The notes under the pieces are model-generated. The model worked only from the letters and a program-made list of their open reading frames with translations, was not told the DNA's origin and did not search any database. Positions 8,859 to 17,084 of a stretch of DNA of 64,000 nt are shown here, piece by piece. The position numbers and the translations under genes were made by a program. Positions within the stretch are counted from its first letter, which is position 1; each line of letters opens with the position of its first letter. Source of the stretch: Paenibacillus phyllosphaerae (GTDB lineage Bacteria; Bacillota; Bacilli; Paenibacillales; Paenibacillaceae); contig NZ_JACHXK010000004.1 in assembly GCF_014192105.1 (NCBI RefSeq), forward strand, positions 186,001 to 250,000. The letters are read 5' to 3'.

Positions 8859-10571
8859 TTGAAGCTGCTAAAGAACCTCAGCATTGCGAAAAAACTGATG
8901 ATGACGACCACCGTAAGCGCCATCGCGCTCGGTTCGGTTGGGGTATTAGGATTCACATATACAAGAAGTATGGCCAACAATTCCGAAGTTATGTATGGCG
9001 AGAATTTGATTCCGCTCAACAAAGTCATGCAAATTCGCGTCAATGCTAGAGCGAGCGACGCCTATACGTTGGAATTATTGCTGACTACCGATAATGCGCG
9101 AAATGAGGAGTTACAAGAAGAGATCACTTCCGCATGGGAAGAGATCGACGGCATGATCGAAGAGATTGAGTCTACGCACCTGCGGGAAGAACAGGTTGCG
9201 CTATTGGAAACTTACAAGCAGCATGCGCAAGCGCTCCAAGACGCGCGTAACCAAGTCATCGAGCTTGCCATGCACAACAAAAACGCCGAGGCGTACAATG
9301 TCTATACGGAGTTGGTGGAGACTAACCGCAAGTTGGTCAACGATGCCCTGAAGCAGCTACAAAGCATGAAAGTTGAAGATGCCGGTACCATCAATTCGCA
9401 GAATCAGGATAGCGTCTATCGGATCTCCATCATTCTTATCATCGTCAGTATTGTGTCCCTTCTCCTGCTCGCTTTACTCAGCCTGCTGATTGCGCGGATG
9501 ATCGTGAAGCCCGTGAATGAAGTGAAGCAATTGTTGTCCGAAGCCGAGCAAGGCGATTTCACGGTGAAAGGCAGCTACAAATCCAAAGACGAGATCGGCG
9601 CGCTTACGGCTTCTTTCAATAATATGACCAATAAACTGCAATCCATATTCGGCACGGTACAAGCCTCATCGCATTTTGTCGCTTCGACCGCCGAGGAACT
9701 TAGCGCAAGTGCCGAACAAAATAATCAAGCGAGCGAGCATATTGCGATGACAATCCAGGAGCTTGCTACGGGGACAGAAACGCAGGTCGACAAAGTCGCG
9801 GACAGTTCTGCCGCGATTAATGATATGGCAGGATATACGAAAACGATTGCGGACAATACGGAACGGATGAAGAACGACGTGCTGCATGCGTCACAGATGT
9901 CAGCGGCAGGCAATGAAGCGATTTCCGAAGTGAATGTGCAGATGAATTCGATCCATGCGAACGTGAACAGCCTCTTCGAAGCGGTCAGCAGCTTGAATGA
10001 GCGCTCCAATCAGATCGAACAGATCACCAATGTCATCTCAGGCATTACGGCCCAGACCAACCTCCTCGCGCTTAACGCCGCCATTGAAGCGGCCAGAGCC
10101 GGTGAGCACGGCAAAGGCTTCGCGGTAGTAGCCGGCGAAGTCAGAAAGCTGGCGGAGCAATCGAACAAATCGACGGAACAGATCTCGCAGCTCATTCATC
10201 TCATCCAGCAAGACACGCAGATGACGCTGCAAACGATGGAGAAAGCATCGCAAGAGGTTAATTCCGGCATCCATGTCGTGAACAATGCGGGCAGCTCGTT
10301 CCAGAAGATCGACCAGGCAGTAAGCCGCGTCGTCGCGCAGATCGAGGATATTGCCAAGGCGCTGAACCAATTGGCGGCAGGAACGTCCAACGTGAATGCC
10401 TCGATCTCCGATGTCCGCGAAGTGGCTCAAGAATCCGCTTCGATTACGCAAAATATTTCGGCCGCTACCGAAGAGCAGCTGGCTTCGATGCAGGAGATTT
10501 CTTCTTCCTCTCAAGCGCTGGCCGGACTGGCTGACGAGTTGCAGAAGATTATGACGCAGTTCAAGATTTAA
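8859..10571 (+). CDS. Methyl-accepting chemotaxis protein
   Basis: A 570-residue transducer. It has a cytoplasmic N-terminus, a membrane segment at about 12-34, a four-helix-bundle ligand domain, a second membrane segment near 187-213, a HAMP domain to about 265 and a long coiled-coil signalling domain. The conserved hairpin tip is clear near residues 394-434 ([17 protein letters not shown]). I set the start at a TTG preceded by GAAGGGG, giving a typical N-terminus ([13 protein letters not shown]); an upstream ATG at 8796 would add 21 atypical residues. It is a single gene, presumably signalling to CheA/CheW encoded elsewhere. Confidence 0.95.
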   Translation: MKLLKNLSIAKKLMMTTTVSAIALGSVGVLGFTYTRSMANNSEVMYGENLIPLNKVMQIRVNARASDAYTLELLLTTDNARNEELQEEITSAWEEIDGMIEEIESTHLREEQVALLETYKQHAQALQDARNQVIELAMHNKNAEAYNVYTELVETNRKLVNDALKQLQSMKVEDAGTINSQNQDSVYRISIILIIVSIVSLLLLALLSLLIARMIVKPVNEVKQLLSEAEQGDFTVKGSYKSKDEIGALTASFNNMTNKLQSIFGTVQASSHFVASTAEELSASAEQNNQASEHIAMTIQELATGTETQVDKVADSSAAINDMAGYTKTIADNTERMKNDVLHASQMSAAGNEAISEVNVQMNSIHANVNSLFEAVSSLNERSNQIEQITNVISGITAQTNLLALNAAIEAARAGEHGKGFAVVAGEVRKLAEQSNKSTEQISQLIHLIQQDTQMTLQTMEKASQEVNSGIHVVNNAGSSFQKIDQAVSRVVAQIEDIAKALNQLAAGTSNVNASISDVREVAQESASITQNISAATEEQLASMQEISSSSQALAGLADELQKIMTQFKI

Positions 10572-10587
10572 AGATTCAGTAATCGGA

Positions 10588-10618
10588 GATCCGCCCTATG
10601 GGCGGGTCTTTCGTTTTT
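10588..10618 (+). terminator. Terminator after the chemoreceptor gene
   Basis: GATCCGCCC pairs with GGGCGGGTC and is followed by CTTTCGTTTTT. Confidence 0.85.
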
Positions 10619-10799
10619 ATTTGGTCCCCTGGATGGAATCGGTCCGAACATGTAACTTCTCTTATATGAAGATATGCAAGGAAGTCTCAGATCCTGCAAG
10701 ATTAAAAACTTATCATAATCAAAACAAGGCCGTCTTATAGCGTGTTAGTATACCGAATGCTATACGCTTAAGAGCGCCTGTGGAAAGGATCGATGTACA

Positions 10800-11234
10800 T
10801 TGGAACAACCACCGACTATCACGATGGAAGACATGCTGAACGAGGCAGCGCTGTTTCAATCTGTCTACCCCGACCTCATTCATGAGATTGAGCGCGGGGA
10901 GCGGACGCGTGGCAAATTAAATGAGTTCCAACTCTTGCAGGCCATTGCCCATGCCAAGAGCGGCCTGGGCATTCTGAATTATGAGCGCCGCCAAATCATT
11001 AATGCCATCTTCGATGTCTTCTCGGTCATCTATCATACAGACGGACGGCCTACTGCCGAGGTTTGGGCCAGCCAGAATTTCGGTTGTACGCTGCAAGAGA
11101 CACGCAAGGCGGACACGACCGAAGTAGAGAATCGCATACATGAGCTCACCTTGCTCATTCAAATGAAAGAGTCGGAGCTGCTGCAGATCTATCGGGAACT
11201 TCATATGCTGCGGCAGTATTTGGACGACCACTAG
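10800..11234 (+). CDS. Hypothetical protein with a C-terminal coiled coil
   Basis: A 144-residue soluble protein of unknown function. It is largely helical, without signal peptide or membrane segment, and its last 45 residues (from about 98) have heptad-like Leu/Ile spacing suggesting a coiled coil. The start is a TTG with AAAGGA ten bases upstream; an internal ATG at residue 9 is an alternative. It stands alone between two terminators, so the context does not suggest a role. I do not recognise the family. Confidence 0.7.
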   Translation: MEQPPTITMEDMLNEAALFQSVYPDLIHEIERGERTRGKLNEFQLLQAIAHAKSGLGILNYERRQIINAIFDVFSVIYHTDGRPTAEVWASQNFGCTLQETRKADTTEVENRIHELTLLIQMKESELLQIYRELHMLRQYLDDH

Positions 11235-11269
11235 CAAACAGGAACATATTCCCGTTATTCACACAACAA

Positions 11270-11303
11270 ATAACCAGGAAATAGTTTCCTGGTTATCGCT
11301 TTT
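11270..11303 (+). terminator. Terminator after the 144-residue protein gene
   Basis: ATAACCAGGAAA pairs with TTTCCTGGTTAT, followed by CGCTTTT. Confidence 0.85.
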
Positions 11304-11416
11304 ACGGGTGACGGCCGTGTAGAGTTGCCGTTCAAGTTCCGATTGCTCCGCCTGACTAACGCCAATAGTTGGCATATGGATCTCCCTACCGCCTATGCTG
11401 ACGAAACGATACGCAA

Positions 11417-11455
11417 CGCAACAAAGTCCCTGCAATCGTTAGATCGCAGGGACTT
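11417..11455 (-). terminator. Terminator after the acetyl esterase gene
   Basis: AAGTCCCTGC pairs with GCAGGGACTT; minus strand continues with TTTGTTG. Confidence 0.75.
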
Positions 11456-11472
11456 GATGAACCATCGCTTCA

Positions 11473-12441
11473 TTATTCTTCGAACCATGCCGAATAATGC
11501 TTGTGCAAATAAGCAAGCTTCACTTCCGTCTGTCGCGCCCCGCCGCCTTCATGCCCGTTGAACGGGTAGATGACGATCTCCTTCTCGCTCGTAATCCGAT
11601 TATAGGTGGCAAAATACATCTGCGCCGGGCACGTCTCATCCTTCAATGCCACGGAGGCAAGCACCGGACACGTGATTCGGTCCGCCATATTCATCGTATC
11701 GACATAGCTGAGGTTATCCATAACGAGGTCGGTCTGCTCCGGGTGCCGCTTCAGATATTCAGCCACTGCGCCGAAAGCGCCATGGTTGCCTTCAATGCGG
11801 CACACCAGGTTGCTGTTGCTCGGCACATCGACCATGGCGAGCCTCGGACGATCATCGAGCGCCGCTACGGCCATGCCGAGCGCGCCGCCTTGGCTGCCGC
11901 CTTCGATAATGATTTTGTCCGCGTCAATCTCGGCCTGCCCCGCCGCAAAATCGATTGCCTTCAACGCATCCATGTATGCATACCGGTAATAATATTCCTG
12001 CTTATTATGTACGCCCTTGCTAGCCACATTGCCCAAAAAGCCATGCGTATACGACGCGCCGTTCCCTGTCGCTCCGCCTTGATCGCGGCAATCGACCGCC
12101 AGCACGGCCATCCCCATCATAACCCAGTGCATCAGCTCGGAAGGTTCGCCCCTGCTGCCCGTGAATCCATGATAATGAATGAGGCAAGGATAGGACGTCT
12201 TCTCCAGAAAAGCCGGAATGAGCAGCCAACCGCGAATCCGCGTCTCGTCCATTCCGTTATAAGCGATATCGTAGACGTGCACATGCCTGCTCGGATAATC
12301 GAGCTTCGTCCGCTCGGGCTGGAGAGGCACAGCCTTGGCTTCTTCAATCGTCATCGTCCAGAATGCGTCGAAATCGTCCTTGCGGGTCAGAGGAGGCAAA
12401 TAATTATATAAGTCCTTCGTTGCTTCTTCTATGTATCCCAT
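11473..12441 (-). CDS. CE7 acetyl esterase (acetyl xylan esterase / cephalosporin-C deacetylase)
   Basis: A 322-residue alpha/beta hydrolase of carbohydrate esterase family 7, which removes acetyl groups from short xylo-oligosaccharides and other small substrates inside the cell. The family signature is intact: RGEPSELMHW near 98-106, the RDQGG motif at about 119-123, nucleophile Ser183 in GGSQGG, Asp268 in KDETCP and His297 in GHEGG. The length equals that of characterised CE7 enzymes. There is no signal peptide. GAAGGAG precedes the ATG. It is monocistronic, about 1.2 kb from the uronate-polysaccharide locus on the same strand, and may deacetylate imported fragments. Confidence 0.93.
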   Translation of the reverse strand: MGYIEEATKDLYNYLPPLTRKDDFDAFWTMTIEEAKAVPLQPERTKLDYPSRHVHVYDIAYNGMDETRIRGWLLIPAFLEKTSYPCLIHYHGFTGSRGEPSELMHWVMMGMAVLAVDCRDQGGATGNGASYTHGFLGNVASKGVHNKQEYYYRYAYMDALKAIDFAAGQAEIDADKIIIEGGSQGGALGMAVAALDDRPRLAMVDVPSNSNLVCRIEGNHGAFGAVAEYLKRHPEQTDLVMDNLSYVDTMNMADRITCPVLASVALKDETCPAQMYFATYNRITSEKEIVIYPFNGHEGGGARQTEVKLAYLHKHYSAWFEE

Positions 12442-12511
12442 ACCACACGCTCCTTCGCGCCAGTATTGTCCAGTACCTGTTTATCTTATATGGAAGGAAC
12501 AGGATTAGGCA

Positions 12512-12556
12512 ATAACAAAGGGATGACCTCTGCCCGATAGACAGAAATCATCCCTT
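12512..12556 (-). terminator. Terminator after the YceI-like gene
   Basis: AAGGGATGA pairs with TCATCCCTT; minus strand continues with TTTGTTATT. Confidence 0.7.
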
Positions 12557-12581
12557 ATGAGAAGCGGGTATACGATTATGA

Positions 12582-13271
12582 TTATACCGCCTGTTTGTCC
12601 AAAATAAGCTGAAGCTCAACTTTAACGTTGTTCTCCGTCTCCACGACGACCTGGTGCGGATTCGCCATGCCGAAATCGGCGAAAGTGACGATCGTGTTAC
12701 CGGCAAGCTTCACTTGTCCTTGCTCATAGACCGCTTGGCTGTCGAAGACAACATCCTTGGCGACGCCTCTTACAGTAAGCGTGCCGTTTAATTTGATCGG
12801 TACGGCAACGCCTTCGCTCCAGGATTCAGGAAGTCCCTCCACGGATGTCGCAGTGAATGTAGCTTGCGGGAACGCTTCGGCATTAAGGTAATCTGCGCCT
12901 TTAATATGGCCGTCACGCATCGAATTGCCGGAATCCAGACCGTTCACGTCAACCGTACCTTCTGCCGTTATCTGCGCGGCATTGGCCGTATCGATCAGCC
13001 ATTTGCCTTGGACCGCGCCAACGGTCATGTTGACGGTCTCCTTGGATGTCGTCATGGACAGGTAAACCTCAGAACCGTCCGAAATATTCCATTCTCCGTT
13101 CAATTGGTCCGATGTAACGACTGCCCCGGATGCGGCTTCTGTTGCTCCCTCAGCGATAACTTCCTGAATCTCGACATGGTTGCCTGTCAGAGACTGGTAC
13201 GCGGCAATCCCTCCGCCTGCAGCCACCACAACAACAATCGCAGCAATCGTTAACCATTTCTTTTTCATCAT
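12582..13271 (-). CDS. YceI-like family protein, membrane-anchored
   Basis: A 229-residue protein with an N-terminal membrane anchor (residues about 6-26, no lipobox) and an extracellular YceI-like lipocalin domain from about 55 to the end. Recognisable blocks are MRDGHIKGADYLNAEAFPQ near 118-136 and the closing KVELQLILDK. YceI proteins bind polyprenoid or amphiphilic ligands and are often stress-induced; the ligand here is unknown. GGAGG precedes two adjacent ATGs, either of which could start translation. Two ACTACAnnnTGTAGT-like palindromes upstream suggest repressor control. Confidence 0.9.
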   Translation of the reverse strand: MMKKKWLTIAAIVVVVAAGGGIAAYQSLTGNHVEIQEVIAEGATEAASGAVVTSDQLNGEWNISDGSEVYLSMTTSKETVNMTVGAVQGKWLIDTANAAQITAEGTVDVNGLDSGNSMRDGHIKGADYLNAEAFPQATFTATSVEGLPESWSEGVAVPIKLNGTLTVRGVAKDVVFDSQAVYEQGQVKLAGNTIVTFADFGMANPHQVVVETENNVKVELQLILDKQAV

Positions 13272-13329
13272 CCATTCCTCCAGATCCTATAGTTTTGGCT
13301 TTACACTACATGATGTAGTTTTAATTGCC

Positions 13330-13415
13330 ATGATGAACCGGCGCTCGCCGTCCTCTCTAGTAGCGGAGCGCGTTTCACTCCGACGAACAAACTCAGGTGA
13401 AACGACGCTCGCCCG
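13330..13415. repeat. Dispersed intergenic repeat, copy 1
   Basis: Read on the minus strand, 13383-13330 aligns over about 50 bases with 35662-35611: a GGARTGAAAC block, a variable middle, then GAGGACGGCGA..GCCG and TTCAYC. An extra partial copy of the GGTGAAACG end lies at 13396-13416. Confidence 0.6.
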
Positions 13416-13610
13416 GCTCTTTATGGTGAGCCTGTATCTTATCTCCACTCTCAACACTACATTGCGTAGTGCAAGGAGTCGAGCTGAATTAACTAGAGTG
13501 TATACGCCCAACCTGAAACAAACCTTAGCCGAACCTGAAGATTACCTTAAAATGTAATTTCCATCCCAAAATTCGCACCACGCAAGGTAGGCATACGGTG
13601 TGTAACGACG

Positions 13611-13650
13611 AAAAAGAAGACAGCCGCCGCACCAGCAAGCCGCTGTCTTC
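13611..13650 (-). terminator. Terminator after the heparinase-family gene
   Basis: GAAGACAGC pairs with GCTGTCTTC, followed on the minus strand by TTTTTCG. Confidence 0.85.
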
Positions 13651-13668
13651 TCTCCAATCACAAACGCG

Positions 13669-15747
13669 CTATTTGACCACCATGACCTGTTTCTTCCCGC
13701 CACGTTTACGGATTAATACGACTTGGCCGAATACCTGAATGCCGTCGACCACATACGACATGCTGCTTAGCGCAGGTACGCGGTGGCTGACTAGCAGCAC
13801 ATAGGTATCCCCGGTGACCGGCTCCGTAACCTGCACCGCCTCCGCATGATGACGATCAACCGGCTCCCCGAGGTATGTCCGGACCTCGACGTTGGCCGCA
13901 GTCGGAATCGAGGTGTCCCCCGGCTTAAGGGGATACAGCAGCTGAATCATCGACGTGAAGCCACTGCCGTTGCGTCGATAGATGACCGCCTGACTCTCTT
14001 CGACCCGATTATATTCAGTAGAATAATGACAGCTCTCTAATAGGGACTCACCGTCCTCCGCCCCTAACGGCATAATCAACAAATTCCCTTCATCCGCGTT
14101 TCTCGTACGGCATATTCCCGTATCCGGGTCCAGCTGTACCTCTCCCGGCGCAAAATGGAATCGCTGCTCGTACGCATGCTCACCTTTGGCTGCAAATGTG
14201 TCCATAAGCACCCAGAAGCCAGGTTTGACGAATAGGATTTGACGCTTCGGCCGGACGGGATCGTCGAGTTCGAGGTAGCCGTCATGGCTAGCCTCCGCAT
14301 AATCGAATGCTTCTTCCGAGCGCCAGCAGGCGCTCATCGGGGATGCGATCCGTTCATAGCTCCATGTGTCGGCATATACGGTGAAATCCTGATCATCCAC
14401 GATCGTCGTATTGTGCGCCGTACTTCGCTTAAGCTCCTTGCGAAGCGGAGTTGCCTCGCTATAATTATACCGGCCCAGATCCGTCAGCAAGGTGCGACCG
14501 TAGGCGTGCACATCGATATGGAGCAGGTCGGCATGGCCATGTCCGCCGCCGAGCGGTCCGCAGCTCATACAGAGGAAGAGCGCTTCATCCTGCCAGTCCG
14601 AGCGCATCGTATAATGGCCGCCGCTATGGAAGGCATGCGAGGCAAGGTCAGGCAGCGCAGCATCAATTCTGTCATACGAATCTATAGCCGCCATCCCGTA
14701 TAAGGAGAGTGAGAATGCGTCGATATTGCTATACCCTCGCGATTTCAGGATCGGATCTTGATAATAAATCGCGGCCGCCGTCAGTACGTCGCGCACGTCG
14801 TTATCGTCGCTGTCTCCTTTGAGGAGCTGATGATGATCCGGTTTCGTCCAGTACACATTGGCATGAGCCATCGATCTAACCCGTTCCAAGAACTCCGGAT
14901 CGAACGCAATGCCATGATTCCGACCGAGGATCAAGGCTTCCAGGTAACAGATGAGCACTTCGTTATGATAAAGCGGCGACTGCTCCCAATGTATGCCGTC
15001 CGGCATGATCTGCAGCCTTGCCGTATCTTGCAGCCGCTCTACGCACAGCTTCATCCACTCCGCCGAACGATTGAACGGTGCCGCGAGCGCGGCAGCCAAT
15101 AGGCCTGTATTCTCGATGACGCCCCAATTGCTCATCCGCTTCCAACCGTTGTCGCACCGGCACAGGTATTCCGCGTGATCGTGCAAGGCGAGCAGCATAC
15201 GGGCTTCCATTTCCTCCGTCCAGTGCGGGCTCCGCGCTATAAAGGTACGAGCTTTGACCCAATTCACGCAGCGCAATCCCGCTTCAATCGTCCGCCATGC
15301 TCCCGAACCTTGAATCGTCATCTCTTCCGGTACCGGGTTGCGTTCGATCCAATCCGTCATCTGCTCGCATACTTCCCGCGCGTAACGTTCGTCACCAGTA
15401 AACAAATAAGCTTCGCCGAGCTCCACCCAATACCCGTGACGGTTCAGCATATACAGCCATTCGATATCATCAGACGGAATATGGTTCCAGTCGATGCGTT
15501 CGCCGAACTGTACCGGTACGCTCGTGCGTTCCATATCCCATGTCCCGCGGAATTGAAATTCATGCCGCAGCACACGGCCTGCCGTCTCCAGAATGTGCCT
15601 CACTTGGTCCGCATAATGGGACTTGTAGTAAGACGCGACTTCATCCAGTTCCTCTATATGGAGAAACATCCTAGCAGAAGAGCGATTCATTTGCCAAAGC
15701 TCTACATCGATCGCGTCCGCTAATCGCCGTTCCTGCTCGTTCTTCAT
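13669..15747 (-). CDS. Heparinase II/III family polysaccharide lyase
   Basis: A 692-residue protein with an alpha/alpha toroid N-terminal domain (about 60-340; WNHIPSDDIEW, NWGVIENTG) and a heparinase II/III beta-sandwich from about 370. The conserved GGGHGHADLLH and LGRYNY motifs carry the usual catalytic His and Tyr. These lyases cut uronic-acid glycosidic bonds by beta-elimination. No signal peptide is present, so it probably acts on imported oligosaccharides. Its ATG overlaps the GH88 stop codon (ATGA), so the two are coupled: the lyase makes unsaturated ends and GH88 removes the unsaturated sugar. The exact substrate (glycosaminoglycan, alginate-like or other uronan) is not determinable. 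Confidence 0.9.
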   Translation of the reverse strand: MKNEQERRLADAIDVELWQMNRSSARMFLHIEELDEVASYYKSHYADQVRHILETAGRVLRHEFQFRGTWDMERTSVPVQFGERIDWNHIPSDDIEWLYMLNRHGYWVELGEAYLFTGDERYAREVCEQMTDWIERNPVPEEMTIQGSGAWRTIEAGLRCVNWVKARTFIARSPHWTEEMEARMLLALHDHAEYLCRCDNGWKRMSNWGVIENTGLLAAALAAPFNRSAEWMKLCVERLQDTARLQIMPDGIHWEQSPLYHNEVLICYLEALILGRNHGIAFDPEFLERVRSMAHANVYWTKPDHHQLLKGDSDDNDVRDVLTAAAIYYQDPILKSRGYSNIDAFSLSLYGMAAIDSYDRIDAALPDLASHAFHSGGHYTMRSDWQDEALFLCMSCGPLGGGHGHADLLHIDVHAYGRTLLTDLGRYNYSEATPLRKELKRSTAHNTTIVDDQDFTVYADTWSYERIASPMSACWRSEEAFDYAEASHDGYLELDDPVRPKRQILFVKPGFWVLMDTFAAKGEHAYEQRFHFAPGEVQLDPDTGICRTRNADEGNLLIMPLGAEDGESLLESCHYSTEYNRVEESQAVIYRRNGSGFTSMIQLLYPLKPGDTSIPTAANVEVRTYLGEPVDRHHAEAVQVTEPVTGDTYVLLVSHRVPALSSMSYVVDGIQVFGQVVLIRKRGGKKQVMVVK

Positions 15748-16886
15748 TCGTGATCACCGGCTGCTCGTTCGTACCAATACCCTGGTATCCCGCGTTCAAG
15801 CCTCAACAGCGCTTCCAGATAGAAATAATCGCCCCATATCATGTAATCATCCAGGGACAGATTCCCCCTAACGTGATAGGAGCCATGGTTCAGCAGACCT
15901 TCCGCATCCGGATCGTCCATCGTCGAATAGCGTTCCACGAGGGAGGCTAAGCTGCGAATCACCGCTTGTTCCAGTTCGTGACGATCCGAATCATCGGCAG
16001 GCAAATGCAATAGCAGTTCAAGCAGACCGGCTGCGGCAATCGCAGAAGCCGAGCTGTCACGAGGCGTTCCCGGCTGCTGAGGCGCATTGAAATCCCAATA
16101 AGCGACAAGATCCTCTGGCAGATGGTCAATGAAAAATCTCGCAAGCCTTTTGGATGTATCCAGATAGAGCGGATCTCGCGTATATCGGTAGCTCAGCGCG
16201 AAGCCGTAGATTCCCCATGCCTGTCCACGCGTCCACGTCGAACCGTTCGTGAAGCCTTGATGCGTAGCTCCGCCTATCGGTTCTCCCGTTTCCTGGTTAA
16301 AGAAGAACGTGTGGTAAGAGCTGTCATCGCCTCGGACCAGATAGCGCCGGCTTTTGTCCGCCTGCTGGATCGCGGCATGCCGATAACGTTCATCTCCTGT
16401 CAGTTCGGCCGCCCAATAGAGGAGCGGCAAATTCATCAGGCAATCGATAATGATGCGCCCGCCTTCTTGCTCATCGCCTACAGGTCCCCATGCTTGCAAA
16501 TATTGTCCCTGCTCGCGCCACCGCTCCATCAGCTTATCCGCTGCTTGAATCGTAAGTTCGCGCGTACCTTCGTCGCCGGTCAGAATCCACGCCGCCTTGG
16601 CAGATAACGAATACAAAAAGCCGATGTCATGATGAGCGAGCACCTCCTTGACATCCATCCTTCGGCGCATGCCGGCAACCGTGCGGTCAGCGGCCTCCTT
16701 GAACTGCGGCTCGCCTGTGTATTCATAGCAGAGCCACAGCAGACCGGACCAGAACCCGTTCGTCCAATCCGTGTTGGGGTTAAGCTCGTAGATCCCTTGT
16801 TGGCTGACATGGGGGAACAGATCCCCGAATCGCTTGATATTGTTCCTCGTCTTTGCGACGGCATCCTCGATGGCGTTTTGCCACAT
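15744..16886 (-). CDS. GH88 unsaturated glucuronyl hydrolase
   Basis: A 380-residue glycoside hydrolase of family 88, which releases 4,5-unsaturated uronic acid from lyase products by hydrating the double bond. The family motifs are clear: DWTNGFW at 40-46, Asp87 in HHDIGF and Asp148 in IIDCLMN, matching the two catalytic aspartates of characterised enzymes. No signal peptide, so it acts in the cytoplasm. AAAGAGGTG precedes the ATG. It has its own promoter with the repeated operator seen before the transporter genes, and it is coupled to the heparinase-family gene. Confidence 0.95.
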   Translation of the reverse strand: MWQNAIEDAVAKTRNNIKRFGDLFPHVSQQGIYELNPNTDWTNGFWSGLLWLCYEYTGEPQFKEAADRTVAGMRRRMDVKEVLAHHDIGFLYSLSAKAAWILTGDEGTRELTIQAADKLMERWREQGQYLQAWGPVGDEQEGGRIIIDCLMNLPLLYWAAELTGDERYRHAAIQQADKSRRYLVRGDDSSYHTFFFNQETGEPIGGATHQGFTNGSTWTRGQAWGIYGFALSYRYTRDPLYLDTSKRLARFFIDHLPEDLVAYWDFNAPQQPGTPRDSSASAIAAAGLLELLLHLPADDSDRHELEQAVIRSLASLVERYSTMDDPDAEGLLNHGSYHVRGNLSLDDYMIWGDYFYLEALLRLERGIPGYWYERAAGDHE

Positions 16887-16908
16887 AAGTCTTCACCTCT
16901 TTGCGGTC

Positions 16909-16972
16909 ATTGTAGCACCGCGTATAGCCGGCAGACAGGCGTGATTTTAACGAGAATGTGCACGATTTTGAC
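16909..16972 (-). promoter_or_regulatory. Operator-promoter of the GH88-lyase operon
   Basis: In gene direction: half-site GTCAAAATCGTGC (16972-16960), 8 bp, half-site GTTAAAATCACGC (16951-16939), 24 bp, then -10 TACAAT (16914-16909). No good -35 is present, as expected for an AraC-activated promoter. The same layout occurs at 22004-22068 and 23907-23970. The likely binder is the response regulator encoded just upstream. Confidence 0.75.
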
Positions 16973-17007
16973 TTCTTCGCCAATCGTGTCGTTCACCAGC
17001 TGGATAC

Positions 17008-17031
17008 AAGGTGAAACGGCTCTCGCCGTTA
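17008..17031. repeat. Dispersed intergenic repeat, copy 2 (partial)
   Basis: CAAGGTGAAACGGCTCTCGC plus CGT differs at one base from 35612-35634. Only the hairpin end of the element (ACGGC/GCCGT) is present, beside the response regulator's terminator. Confidence 0.6.
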
Positions 17032-17049
17032 CATGCTTATATTTCGCGC

Positions 17050-17080
17050 AAAAAGCCAGAACCGGCAAGGTCCTGGCTTT
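17050..17080 (-). terminator. Terminator after the response-regulator gene
   Basis: AAAGCCAG pairs with CTGGCTTT, followed on the minus strand by a T run. It separates the regulator from the GH88-lyase unit, which restarts from its own promoter. Confidence 0.75.
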
Positions 17081-17084
17081 CCGC

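Larger units (their letters stand above)
13272..13668. other. Non-coding interval with palindromes and a dispersed repeat
   Basis: No credible gene. ACTACATGATGTAGT (13304-13318) and ACTACATTGCGTAGT (13453-13467) are related imperfect palindromes that flank a copy of a dispersed GC-rich repeat (about 13330-13415). At the right end is the terminator of the heparinase gene. Confidence 0.6.

Noticed and set aside
13180-13557. Short reading frames on both strands in the gap upstream of the YceI-like gene
   Set aside because: They cross palindromes and a repeat, have no ribosome site and no conserved pattern.
13669-16886. Assignment of the lyase-GH88 pair to heparin degradation
   Set aside because: The family name alone does not define the substrate; no sulfatase or heparan-specific gene is present.
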